A stretch of 64,000 nucleotides of DNA from positions 5,203,001-5,267,000 of the forward strand of contig NZ_CP108529.1 of NCBI RefSeq assembly GCF_036002945.1. The letters are read 5' to 3'. Position 1 is the stretch's first letter; each line of letters starts with the position of its first letter. The position numbers were made by a program, and so were the translations under genes. Source of the DNA: Streptomyces sp. NBC_01224. Its GTDB lineage: Bacteria > Actinomycetota > Actinomycetes > Streptomycetales > Streptomycetaceae. The notes below the pieces were generated by a model. That model searched no databases and had not been told where the DNA came from. It saw only the letters and a program-made list of their open reading frames with translations. Positions 33,378-41,362 of this stretch are shown in pieces.

Positions 33378-34697
33378 TCACGCCCCCAGCAGGCTCTGGC
33401 CGCAGACCCGCACGATCTGACCGTTGACGGCCGTCGACGCGGGCTGGGCGAACCAGGCGGTCGTCTCGGCGACATCGACCGGAAGGCCGCCCTGTGAGAG
33501 CGAGTTCATGCGACGGCCCGCCTCCCGGATGAGGAGGGGGACGGCCGCGGTCATCTTTGTCTCGATGAAGCCGGGGGCCACCGCGTTGACCGTGACACCG
33601 TGGTCGGCGGCGGCGCGCGGAGCCAGCGAACGGACCAGGCCGATGATGCCCGCCTTGCTCGCCGCGTAGTTGGTCTGGCCGTTGTTGCCCGCGATGCCGG
33701 CGATGGATGCGGTGGCGACGATCCGGCCCCCGCGGTTGACGGTGCCCGCCTCGAGCAGAGCGTCCGTGGTGCGCAGCACGCTGTCGAGGTTGATGTCGAT
33801 GACCGAGTCCCAGCGGTCGCCCGGCATGTTGGCGAGCCGACGGTCGCGGGTGATGCCCGCGTTGTGGACGAGGACGTCGAGACCGCCGGGGGCCGCGGCG
33901 GCGATCCGTTCCGCGGCATCCGCCGCGGTGATGTCCAGCGGCAGCGCGGTGGCGCCGAGCCGGTCGGCGGTACGGGTCAGCTCGTCCTTTGCCCGCGGGA
34001 TGTCGAGGCAGATGACCTGAGCGCCGTCCCGTGCCAGGACCGAGGCGACGGAGGCGCCGATGCCGCGCGCCGCACCGGTGACCAGCGCGATGCGCCCGGC
34101 GAGCGGTGCCGCCCAGTCGGCGACGGGATCGGGTGCGGCCGCGGTCAGCTCGATCACCTGACCACTGATGTACGCGGACCGGGGCGAGAGCAGGAAGCGG
34201 AGGGTGGACCCGGCCGAGGCGACGGCATCCGGCGCGATACGGAGCAACTGTGCGGTGGCGCCCCTGCCGATCTCCTTGCCCAGCGAGCGTACAAATCCTT
34301 CGAGGGCCTGCTGGGCGGCGGCCTGATGATGGTCGTCGGCCGACGGCCGCACCCCCACCACCACGATGCGCCCGCCCGGCGCCAGCGAGCGGACCACCGG
34401 GTGCAGGGCCGCATGGACATCGCCGAGCCCGCCGGGGGTGTCAACGGCCGTCGCATCCACCACAATCCCCGCAGGACGTTCGCCGCGCCCGGTGACTTCG
34501 AGTCCGGTCGCCGCGAGAAGTGCGTCGAGCTCCTGCGTGACAGCGGAGTCCCCGGCGGTGAGGTGCAGCAGCGGCCCGTCCAGCGACCGGGTCTCCAACG
34601 ACCAGCGGCGCAACGGGGCGGGCTGCGGCAGGCCGAGCCTCCGGGTCAGAAAACGGCCGGGTGCTGTGCCGGTGAAGTGCAGATAGTGGTCGGCCAT
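33378..34697 (-). CDS. fabG4: high-molecular-weight 3-oxoacyl-ACP/CoA reductase FabG4
   Basis: A 439-residue SDR, about 190 residues longer than ordinary FabG because of an extra N-terminal flavodoxin-like domain (residues 1-195), the mark of FabG4. The C-terminal catalytic domain has RIALVTGAARGIGASVA, LVHNAGITRD, catalytic Ser in TASIAGIAGNNGQTN and YAASK. It reduces 3-oxoacyl thioesters in fatty acid or polyhydroxy-lipid turnover. ATG 34697 has AGGGAG eight bases upstream. Confidence 0.93.
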   Translation of the reverse strand: MADHYLHFTGTAPGRFLTRRLGLPQPAPLRRWSLETRSLDGPLLHLTAGDSAVTQELDALLAATGLEVTGRGERPAGIVVDATAVDTPGGLGDVHAALHPVVRSLAPGGRIVVVGVRPSADDHHQAAAQQALEGFVRSLGKEIGRGATAQLLRIAPDAVASAGSTLRFLLSPRSAYISGQVIELTAAAPDPVADWAAPLAGRIALVTGAARGIGASVASVLARDGAQVICLDIPRAKDELTRTADRLGATALPLDITAADAAERIAAAAPGGLDVLVHNAGITRDRRLANMPGDRWDSVIDINLDSVLRTTDALLEAGTVNRGGRIVATASIAGIAGNNGQTNYAASKAGIIGLVRSLAPRAAADHGVTVNAVAPGFIETKMTAAVPLLIREAGRRMNSLSQGGLPVDVAETTAWFAQPASTAVNGQIVRVCGQSLLGA

Positions 34698-34725
34698 TGT
34701 CCGGACTCCCTGCTCGGTCGTAGAT

Positions 34726-34754
34726 TTACTCAAGAGTAAGGTTACTCAAGAGTC
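34726..34754. promoter_or_regulatory. tandem palindromic operator between fabG4 and fadA2
   Basis: TTACTCAAGAGTAA (34726-34739) is a palindrome with 6-bp arms. A second, right-degenerate copy TTACTCAAGAGTCA starts 16 bp further on (34742). Their position between divergent start codons suits a TetR-type repressor, most simply the one at 31838. Confidence 0.65.
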
Positions 34755-34768
34755 AGGAGTTGGTCGAG

Positions 34769-36036
34769 ATGATCCCCTCGCACTCCCACAGCCCCGCAGG
34801 GTCGCGGTCATCGGCGGCAGCCGCATTCCGTTCGCGCGCTCCGACGGCCCTTACGCACAGGCCTCCAACCAGCAGCTGCTCACCGCCGCGCTGGGCGGCC
34901 TGGTCGAGCGGTTCGGACTCCAGGGGCAGCGGGTCGGCGAGTTCGTCGCGGGCGCGGTCCTCAAGCACAGCCGCGACTTCAATCTGGCCCGCGAGACCGT
35001 ACTCGGCTCGGCACTCGACCCGCGCACCCCCGCGTACGACATCCAGCAGGCCTGCGGTACGGGCCTCCAGGCCGTCATCGCCGCCGCCGGCAAAATCATG
35101 CTCGGTGCGATCGACTCGGCAATCGCGGGCGGGATGGACACCACGAGCGACGCTCCCCTCGGCGTCAACGACGAGCTGCGCAAACTGCTGCTCACCGCCC
35201 GACGGGCAAAATCAGCAGGGCCCAGGATCAAGGCACTTGCGGGGGTACGTCCCCGGCACCTTGTTCCGGACATCCCGCGCAACGCCGAACCCCGCACCGG
35301 CCTCTCGATGGGCGACCACGCGGCGATCACCGCCCGCCGCTGGGGCGTCACCCGTGAGGACCGGGACCTCCTCGCGGCCACCAGCCACCAGCGCCTCGCG
35401 GCCGCGTACGAACGCGGCTTCCTGGACGACCTCGTCGTCCCGTTCCGGGACCTGACCCGCGACCAGAACCTGCGCCCGGGCTCCACGGTCGAGAAACTCG
35501 CCACGCTGGAGCCGGTGTTCGGCACCGACCACCCCGGCGCGACGATGACCGCGGGCAATTCCACCCCGCTCACGGACGGCGCCGCGACCGTACTGCTGGC
35601 GAGCGAGGACTGGGCCCGGGCCCACGACCTGGAACCGCTCGCGTACCTGTCTCTGTACGAGACAGCCGCCGTCGACTACGTGGGTGATGAGGAGGGACTG
35701 CTGATGGCGCCCGCGTACGCCGTACCGCGGATGCTGGAGCGTGCCGGGCTGGGTATCGAGGACTTCGATCTCTTCGAGATCCACGAAGCCTTCGCCTCCC
35801 AGGTGCTTGCCACCCTGGCCGCCTGGGAGAAGCAGGGCCTCGCCCCCGTCGACCGGGACAAGCTCAACATCACCGGCTCATCACTCGCCACCGGCCACCC
35901 GTTCGCCGCAACGGGCGCCAGAATCGTCGCCACCCTCGCCGAACTCCTCGCCGAACGCGACGCCCCGTCCGGGGGCCTGATCTCGATCTGCGCAGCCGGC
36001 GGCCAGGGCGTCACAGCCATTCTCGAACGCCCGTGA
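34769..36036 (+). CDS. fadA2: acetyl-CoA C-acyltransferase (FadA2-like), apparent frameshift near start
   Basis: Thiolase coding is continuous from about 34795 (RVAVIGGSRIPFARSDGPYA) through the nucleophile QQACGTGLQ (Cys codon 35053), NSTPLTDGAATVLLASE, FEIHEAFASQVLATL and the end CAAGGQGVTAI. No ATG, GTG or TTG exists in that frame before ATG 35098, which would delete the nucleophile. ATG 34769, with GGAG nine bases upstream, is in the wrong frame; adding one C in CCCC (34792-34795) would give MIPSHSHSPRRVAVIGG. So either a one-base deletion has broken the gene or the base is missing from the sequence. Product: thiolytic cleavage of 3-oxoacyl-CoA in fatty acid oxidation. Confidence 0.8.
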
Positions 36037-36066
36037 CGCACCGAACCGGACAGGCGCCAAAATCCG

Positions 36067-36087
36067 GCCCGTCCGGCGATTGAGGAC
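36067..36087 (+). repeat. dispersed Streptomyces intergenic repeat, copy 2
   Basis: Same 21-bp segment as 3394-3414 in opposite orientation. Here it stands alone after the thiolase stop, without the second arm, so it does not form the strong hairpin seen at 3400. Confidence 0.7.
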
Positions 36088-36190
36088 GAACCGGCCGCCG
36101 GACGGACCCGGCAAGCGGCGGCACATCGTCACCGAGGCCGGACCTGTTCCGCGCCTCTCCCGGTTTCCCCTCAGCCGTCCCGCGCGCCTG

Positions 36191-37366
36191 TCATGCGGTC
36201 TTCGGGCGGGCAAAGGTGGCGGGTGCCGAGCGGCGGGAGCGTGCGGCGACAAGGTCGGCCGCGAACTTACGGTTGCTGATGGTCTGTTCGCGGTAGTCGG
36301 CCGGCAGGTCGGGCAACGCGAGGAGACGATCGCAGGAAGCCAGTGATCCGCGCGCGTCGCCGGTCCAGTAGGACGTGATGGAGTGCTCGAAGAGCAGGCC
36401 CCAGCTGTAGATCCAGGGCTCCATGAACAGCCAGTCCTCGGGGACAGGGCGATTGAGACCGGCGACGGCGACTGCGTTGGCCGCTTGATAGCGTCCCATC
36501 TTCCTTAGCCGGCAGGTCAGTTCGTAGCAGGCCTCCAACCGCTGCGGCCGGCTCTCCCATGCACGGGTGAGAGCGTCCATGCCGCCGGGCCAGTCACCGG
36601 AGTCGGCCTTGAGCACTCCCACTTGCAGCAGGGCGTAGTACACCTCCTCGTCCCATCCGCCCATGTCGGCCCGACGTTCGTACGCCGCGATCGCTTCTCG
36701 GGTCTCACCCATGTCACGGAGAGTCTGCGCGAGGTAGAAGACCGTGCGGGGATTGTCCGGGTTGCGCTTGAGGTCTTCGCGCAGCAGGCGGGCGTCCCGG
36801 GTGAACTTGTCCCCGCGCGAGCCGCCGTCGGCGAAATGCTCGATGCTGAGGGCCGAGAGATCGGCAACAGTGTGCTGCTGGGCGGTGGTCAGAAATTCGT
36901 GGGTCGCACCCTCGTAGCGCCATGGGATGTCTCCCTTGACCAGCCGGGGGATGCGGTATTCGAGGGCGCCGAGATGCCGCAACATGTAGGAGTCGGCACT
37001 CAGTTCGGACAGTTCGGACAGTGAGCCCTCCCGCCGGACGGCCATGTCGGCGTCGATGAGCAGGAGATAGTCGGCCTTGCCGCGTGCGCGCTGAATGTTC
37101 AGGGTGCGGTTGTGGCCGAAGTTGGCCCAGAGGTCCTCGTGGAGTTCCCCCGGGATCCCCTTCATCGTGGCGCGGATCAGCTCCTGTGTTCCGTCACGGG
37201 AGCCGGTGTCGGAGATGACCCATGTGTCCACCAGGTCGCGTACGGAGTTCAGGCATCGTTCGATGACCTTCGCCTCGTCCTTGACGATCATGCACAGGCA
37301 GATCGACGGCTTGCGATGCAGGGCGGATGGCCGTTCTTCGGTAGGACGGTCGATCAGATTTGTCAT
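36191..37366 (-). CDS. family 2 glycosyltransferase with TPR region
   Basis: A 391-residue cytoplasmic glycosyltransferase. The GT-A domain starts SICLCMIVKDEAKVIERC, with ISDTGSRDGTQ and the metal-binding LLLIDADMAV; HEFL follows. The C-terminal half (residues about 190-340) has TPR-like helices (AQTLRDMGETREAIAAYERR, AWESRPQRLEACYEL). GT2-TPR enzymes often glycosylate proteins or peptides. It is divergent from the collagen-like gene, suggesting that the Thr-rich collagen region is its substrate (inference). ATG 37366 is preferred to ATG 37372 because GGGAG lies six bases before it. Confidence 0.88.
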   Translation of the reverse strand: MTNLIDRPTEERPSALHRKPSICLCMIVKDEAKVIERCLNSVRDLVDTWVISDTGSRDGTQELIRATMKGIPGELHEDLWANFGHNRTLNIQRARGKADYLLLIDADMAVRREGSLSELSELSADSYMLRHLGALEYRIPRLVKGDIPWRYEGATHEFLTTAQQHTVADLSALSIEHFADGGSRGDKFTRDARLLREDLKRNPDNPRTVFYLAQTLRDMGETREAIAAYERRADMGGWDEEVYYALLQVGVLKADSGDWPGGMDALTRAWESRPQRLEACYELTCRLRKMGRYQAANAVAVAGLNRPVPEDWLFMEPWIYSWGLLFEHSITSYWTGDARGSLASCDRLLALPDLPADYREQTISNRKFAADLVAARSRRSAPATFARPKTA

Positions 37367-37710
37367 ATACATCTCCCGATCTGACTTCTATGGAGTAACG
37401 CTCCATGGCGAATTGGTGCGGTGTACGGGATCGGCCGATCCGGTCACCGAGGAAATTGACGCTAGTGCGCCGGAATCCGGTGGCCGCGACGCGACACGGA
37501 ATTCTCGACGGTGCTCAGGTGGCCGGGGGAAATGGCCAACGAGCCTAACTAATATGCGAATAGGGGCAGATGGTCGAAGCTTTACTCACTCACAAGGGGA
37601 GCTGTCAGCACCCAGACGGTAGATCATCGGCGTGGCGCATATGCCCTTGCCCTGTTGCGGCTGTCACAGTCACGGCTCCGATCCACGCAGACCCGGTAAG
37701 GAATCCGAAG
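37367..37710. promoter_or_regulatory. divergent control region between glycosyltransferase and collagen-like gene
   Basis: 344 bp without a gene. It contains an inverted repeat ATGGAG (37390-37395)/CTCCAT (37401-37406) close to the glycosyltransferase start and an A/T-rich patch CCTAACTAATATGCGAATA (about 37544-37562), a candidate -10 region for the rightward gene. Confidence 0.45.
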
Positions 37711-39558
37711 ATGCACAAATCGAGAAGCTGGGACATTCTGTCCCGTTCAACCCTGGGTGCCATGTCGCTGGGTGTGACCCTGACGCTGTGCCCCATGGAC
37801 ATCGCTCACGGAGCACCGAACCCCACGGGTTCGCAGGCGGCCAACCGATTGATGGCCGGCCGGGTGGCGGCCAGCGTGTCCGGGACGGTCACCTCCCAGA
37901 CCTCTCAGAACATCCGTAGCGGTCCCACGACCCAGTCGCAGATCGTGGGCAACGTGCCGTCCGGCGGCGCGGTTTCCATCGCCTGCAAGGTGGTCGGCCA
38001 GAACGTCGACGGGAACTCGTTCTGGTACCTGCTGTCCAACGGCAGTGGCTGGATGAGCGCCCGCTACATCTCGACGCAGACCACAGTGCCGTTCTGTGAC
38101 GACTACCCGGGCTCGGGCGACACCGGCCCGACGGGGCCCATGGGTCCGACGGGTCCGGCGGGTTCCAACGGTGCGACCGGGCCGGCTGGTCCGACGGGTG
38201 CGACGGGTCTGCCGGGTACCAACGGTGCCACCGGTGCCACGGGTCCGGCGGGTGCCAATGGCACTAACGGTACTAACGGTGCCACCGGTGCCACGGGTCC
38301 GGCGGGTGCCAATGGCACTAACGGTACTAACGGTGCCACCGGTGCTACTGGGCCTGCTGGTCCGACGGGTGCGACGGGTCTGCAGGGCGCCACCGGTGCC
38401 ACCGGTGCGTCCGGTGCTGTTGGTGCTCACGGTCCGACCGGTGCGACCGGTCCGACGGGTGCGACGGGTCTGCAGGGCGCCACCGGTGCTACCGGTGCGT
38501 CCGGTGCTAACGGCGCTAACGGCGCCACGGGTGCTACTGGGCCTGCTGGTGCGACGGGTGCGACGGGTGCGACGGGTCTGCAGGGCGCCACCGGTGCTAC
38601 CGGTGCGTCCGGTGCTAACGGCGCTAACGGCGCCACGGGTGCTACTGGGCCTGCTGGTGCGACGGGTGCGACGGGTGCGACGGGTCTGCAGGGCGCCACC
38701 GGTGCCACCGGTGCGTCCGGTGCTAACGGTGCTACTGGCCCGACGGGTCCCGCAGGTGCCAATGGCGCTAACGGTGCCACCGGTGCTACTGGGCCTGCTG
38801 GTGCGACGGGTGCGACGGGTCTGCAGGGTGCCACCGGTGCTAACGGTGCTAACGGTGCCACGGGTGCTACTGGGCCTGCTGGTGCGACGGGTGCCACAGG
38901 TGCGACGGGTGCCTCCGGTACCAATGGTGCCGATGGTGCTACTGGTCCTGCGGGTCCGACGGGTGCGACGGGTGCCTCCGGTACCAATGGTGCCGATGGT
39001 GCTACTGGTCCTGCGGGTCCGACGGGTGCGACGGGTGCCTCCGGTACCAATGGTGCCGATGGTGCTACTGGTCCTGCGGGTCCGACGGGTGCGACGGGTG
39101 CCTCCGGTACCAATGGTGCCGATGGTGCTACTGGTCCTGCGGGTCCGACGGGTGCGACGGGTGCCTCCGGTACCAACGGTGCGGACGGTGCTACCGGTCC
39201 TGCGGGTCCGACGGGTGCGACGGGTCCGGCCGGCACCAATGGCACCAACGGTGCCACCGGTGCCACCGGTGCCACCGGCCCGACGGGACCTGTTGGCCCG
39301 TCCGTGCAGGCCAACAGCAACGCCACGTCTGTGCCCGCTGGGGGTAGCACCACGGACATCGTGGCCGTGTGCCCTGCCGGAACCGTGCTGACCGGGGGAG
39401 GTGCCGTGAGCCAGCTGCAGAACCCGGACATCATCTGGACCGCGAGTTACCCGGACACCGCCACCAACACCTGGCACGTCTCCGCATACAACAATGGCGC
39501 CACCGCGCAGACCGTCCAGTCGTACGCGGTCTGCATTCCTGGCACCGTCGGTCCGTGA
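37711..39558 (+). CDS. secreted collagen-like protein with SH3b domain
   Basis: A 615-residue exported protein. Order: signal peptide (residues 1-35, cleavage near AHGA); bacterial SH3 domain (about 50-118: SQNIRSGPTTQSQIVGNVP, WYLLSNGSGWMSARYI), probably wall-binding; an uninterrupted collagen-like stretch of about 130 Gly-X-Y triplets (residues about 136-530) made almost only of GAT, GPT, GPA, GAN, GTN and GAS; and a C-terminal globular domain (VQANSNATSVPAGG...CPAGTVLTGGGAVSQ...AVCIPGTVGP) that may trimerise. Thr dominates the Y position and charged residues are nearly absent, as in glycosylated bacterial collagens. ATG 37711 has AAGGAA eight bases upstream. Internal tandem repeats imply variable length. 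Confidence 0.92.
   Translation: MHKSRSWDILSRSTLGAMSLGVTLTLCPMDIAHGAPNPTGSQAANRLMAGRVAASVSGTVTSQTSQNIRSGPTTQSQIVGNVPSGGAVSIACKVVGQNVDGNSFWYLLSNGSGWMSARYISTQTTVPFCDDYPGSGDTGPTGPMGPTGPAGSNGATGPAGPTGATGLPGTNGATGATGPAGANGTNGTNGATGATGPAGANGTNGTNGATGATGPAGPTGATGLQGATGATGASGAVGAHGPTGATGPTGATGLQGATGATGASGANGANGATGATGPAGATGATGATGLQGATGATGASGANGANGATGATGPAGATGATGATGLQGATGATGASGANGATGPTGPAGANGANGATGATGPAGATGATGLQGATGANGANGATGATGPAGATGATGATGASGTNGADGATGPAGPTGATGASGTNGADGATGPAGPTGATGASGTNGADGATGPAGPTGATGASGTNGADGATGPAGPTGATGASGTNGADGATGPAGPTGATGPAGTNGTNGATGATGATGPTGPVGPSVQANSNATSVPAGGSTTDIVAVCPAGTVLTGGGAVSQLQNPDIIWTASYPDTATNTWHVSAYNNGATAQTVQSYAVCIPGTVGP
38467..38790 (+). repeat. 108-bp tandem repeats in collagen-like gene
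   Basis: Units start at 38467, 38575 and 38683 with GGTCTGCAGGGCGCCACC. The first two are near-identical and the third diverges after about 35 bases. Period 108 bp keeps frame (36 residues). Confidence 0.85.
38908..39222 (+). repeat. 63-bp tandem repeats, five copies, in collagen-like gene
   Basis: Units start at 38908, 38971, 39034, 39097 and 39160 with GGTGCCTCCGGTACCAA. Four are identical or nearly so; the fifth has synonymous changes. Each encodes 21 residues (GASGTNGADGATGPAGPTGA plus T). Confidence 0.9.
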
Positions 39559-39621
39559 CGTAACTAGTTCCAAGGGGAATGGACGGGAACCCGCGCAAGG
39601 TTCGGGACAGTCCCTGTGATC

Positions 39622-39659
39622 GCTGCCGCAGCAGATGAAGGGTCTTCTGCTGCGGCAGC
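39622..39659 (+). terminator. terminator after collagen-like gene
   Basis: Perfect 14-bp arms GCTGCCGCAGCAGA / TCTGCTGCGGCAGC with a 10-nt loop, 64 bases past the stop. The remaining 225 bp up to the peptidase gene show no gene. Confidence 0.85.
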
Positions 39660-39884
39660 TCCATGTCGTCTCCGTCGAGTTCCGCAGCCCCCGAGTTCCC
39701 ATCCGGTGCGACCGCACCGGCGCACGCCGGCCGCACTTCTCCGAAGCGGTCGGCTCGGGTCTCGGGGGCTGTCGGGTCTATTGGGGCAGCTGAACTTCCG
39801 GCACTCTTGGGTCCGTTCAACCCGGATTGCTGTCCCCCGTACCCCCGGTACTCCACTCGGATTCGACTCGGAGGTTGACCGCGC

Positions 39885-40706
39885 ATGCGCTCGATACGCA
39901 TCGTCCTGCTGGGCCTGGTGGCCCTCGTCGCAGGACTGCTGACCGCGACCCCCGCCGCCGCGGCACCGAACTTCAAGGCGCCGTTCCCCTGCGGCCAGAC
40001 CTGGACCTACAGTCATCACTCGGCGGAAGTAAGACAGGCCCTCGACTTCGTCCGCACCGACGGCGGCGCCACCGCCGGCACTCCCGTCCTCGCCTCGTCC
40101 GGCGGGACGGCTCACCGCTACTCCCAGCCCAGCGGTGCGGGCAACTACATCGCCATCGACCACGGTGGCGGCTGGCAGACCTACTACTTCCACCTCGCCT
40201 CGTACTCCGTCGCCGACGGCGCCTCCGTCTCCCAGGGCCGGCAGATCGGCGTCACCGGCTCCACCGGGAACAGCAGCGGCGCCCACATCCACTACGAGCA
40301 GCTGTACAACGGCGTCGGTCAGACCATCGCGATCAACGGCCAGTCACTCGCCCCGTACCCTGGCTCGTACTACAGCAAGTACCTGACCAGCGACAACGGC
40401 TGTGGAGGTGGCGGTGGCGGCACGTACTGGGTCGACACCTTCGCCGACGCCACGGGCTACGCGGCGGCCGGCACGGGCGACGCGCAGGGCGTCCTCAACG
40501 CGGGCACGAACTATGTCTACTGCAAGGTGTGGGGCGCCCAGGTCGGCTCCGGCTCCAGCTACAACCACTGGTGGCTGAAGACGGACCTGGACACGGTGTA
40601 CGCGGGCAAGAACGGGCGCGGCGCGTATGTCTCGGCGTACTACCTGTCGCGCTGGGGCAACGACGAGGCGAGAGACAACAACGGGACGGTGATCCCGGAC
40701 TGCTGA
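39885..40706 (+). CDS. secreted M23-family metallopeptidase
   Basis: A 273-residue exported peptidase. A Sec signal (IVLLGLVALVAGLLTATPAAAA) precedes an M23/LytM domain with zinc ligands His45 and Asp54 (SHHSAEVRQALDF) and the HxH pair His134/His136 in SGAHIHYEQ; His103 in YFHL is the usual catalytic-support residue. After a poly-Gly hinge (residues about 172-178) a C-terminal beta domain (TYWVDTFADATGYAAAG...NHWWLKTDLD) may bind wall or substrate. M23 enzymes cut peptide cross-links in peptidoglycan or elastin-like proteins. ATG 39885 with GAGGTTGACC upstream. Confidence 0.9.
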   Translation: MRSIRIVLLGLVALVAGLLTATPAAAAPNFKAPFPCGQTWTYSHHSAEVRQALDFVRTDGGATAGTPVLASSGGTAHRYSQPSGAGNYIAIDHGGGWQTYYFHLASYSVADGASVSQGRQIGVTGSTGNSSGAHIHYEQLYNGVGQTIAINGQSLAPYPGSYYSKYLTSDNGCGGGGGGTYWVDTFADATGYAAAGTGDAQGVLNAGTNYVYCKVWGAQVGSGSSYNHWWLKTDLDTVYAGKNGRGAYVSAYYLSRWGNDEARDNNGTVIPDC

Positions 40707-40779
40707 CCGGCACGCCCGGCCGATGCCACTCCCGTCCACGGGTCGAGGACGGACGGGAATGGCGTCCGGCGTCGCGGCC

Positions 40780-40812
40780 GCATGTGAAGGAGACGGCTGC
40801 TCCTTCACATGC
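40780..40812. terminator. bidirectional terminator between convergent peptidase genes
   Basis: Perfect 13-bp arms GCATGTGAAGGAG / CTCCTTCACATGC with a 7-nt loop. A second inverted repeat CCCGTCC / GGACGGG lies just upstream at about 40727-40757. Confidence 0.8.
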
Positions 40813-40861
40813 GTGCCGCAGTCCGATGCCGCAAGCCCCCCGTCAGAAGCGGCAGTGTCCG

Positions 40862-41362
40862 CTACGCCTTGCTGTTGTAGTGCGTGATGTCCCAGTGGCT
40901 GCCTTCCCGCGCGTAGACGTTGCCGGCGGGGGACTTGTACAGAGCGGCCCCGTCGCTACGCTTCCCCGCCTTGGCGAACTTGCCTGTGATGTAGGTGTTG
41001 ACGCACGAGATCTTGGTGGAAATATCCGTCTTGTACCCGTTGCGATGGCTGTAGGTGCCGGGGCTGTGGCCCTTCTCGGTGCCGCCGGTGACGATCACCT
41101 TGCAGCCGCTGGCCTTCTTGAAGGCGATCGTGCCCGCGATGGTCGCCTTGTTGATCTGGGTGAACGACGTACACGACTTCTTGTTCCAGTCGGAGCAGTT
41201 GCCGCTGGATGTCCAGGTGATGCCCGCCTTCTTCAACTGGGCGGCGGCGTCCGCGTGCCGCGCGTACTTCGCCGGTGCGGCCTGCGCGGTACCGGCCACC
41301 AACAGGACCGAAGCGGTAGCGGCGATCACCGTGCGGGCGGACAGAAGTCTCATGCGCTTCAA
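40862..41362 (-). CDS. secreted M15-like (D-Ala-D-Ala peptidase-type) protein
   Basis: A 166-residue exported protein. The signal peptide (TVIAATASVLLVAGTAQA) is followed by a domain with GTYSHRNGYKTDI (His106, Asp113) and GSHWDITHY (His156, His161). This spacing of His-x6-Asp and His-Trp resembles the zinc site of M15 D,D-carboxypeptidases and endolysins. Four Cys suggest two disulfides. TTG at 41362 is chosen because AGGAG sits six bases upstream, whereas ATG 41353 would be 15 bases away. The peptidase call is inferred from motif spacing. Confidence 0.65.
   Translation of the reverse strand: MKRMRLLSARTVIAATASVLLVAGTAQAAPAKYARHADAAAQLKKAGITWTSSGNCSDWNKKSCTSFTQINKATIAGTIAFKKASGCKVIVTGGTEKGHSPGTYSHRNGYKTDISTKISCVNTYITGKFAKAGKRSDGAALYKSPAGNVYAREGSHWDITHYNSKA

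Noticed and set aside
38467..39222. Regular repeats that could suggest a CRISPR array
   Set aside because: There are no unique spacers. Periods of 63 and 108 bp are multiples of three and lie inside a coding frame.
38096..39391. A 431-residue plus-strand frame overlapping the collagen repeats
   Set aside because: Repetitive VRRVRRV translation is a frame-shifted shadow of the true collagen frame, which alone has a signal peptide and RBS.
37747..39717. A 656-residue open frame on the minus strand opposite the collagen-like gene, full of RRTRRT repeats
   Set aside because: It exists only because Gly-X-Y codons are stop-free on the other strand. There is no RBS and the composition is a mirror of GGT/ACC codons.
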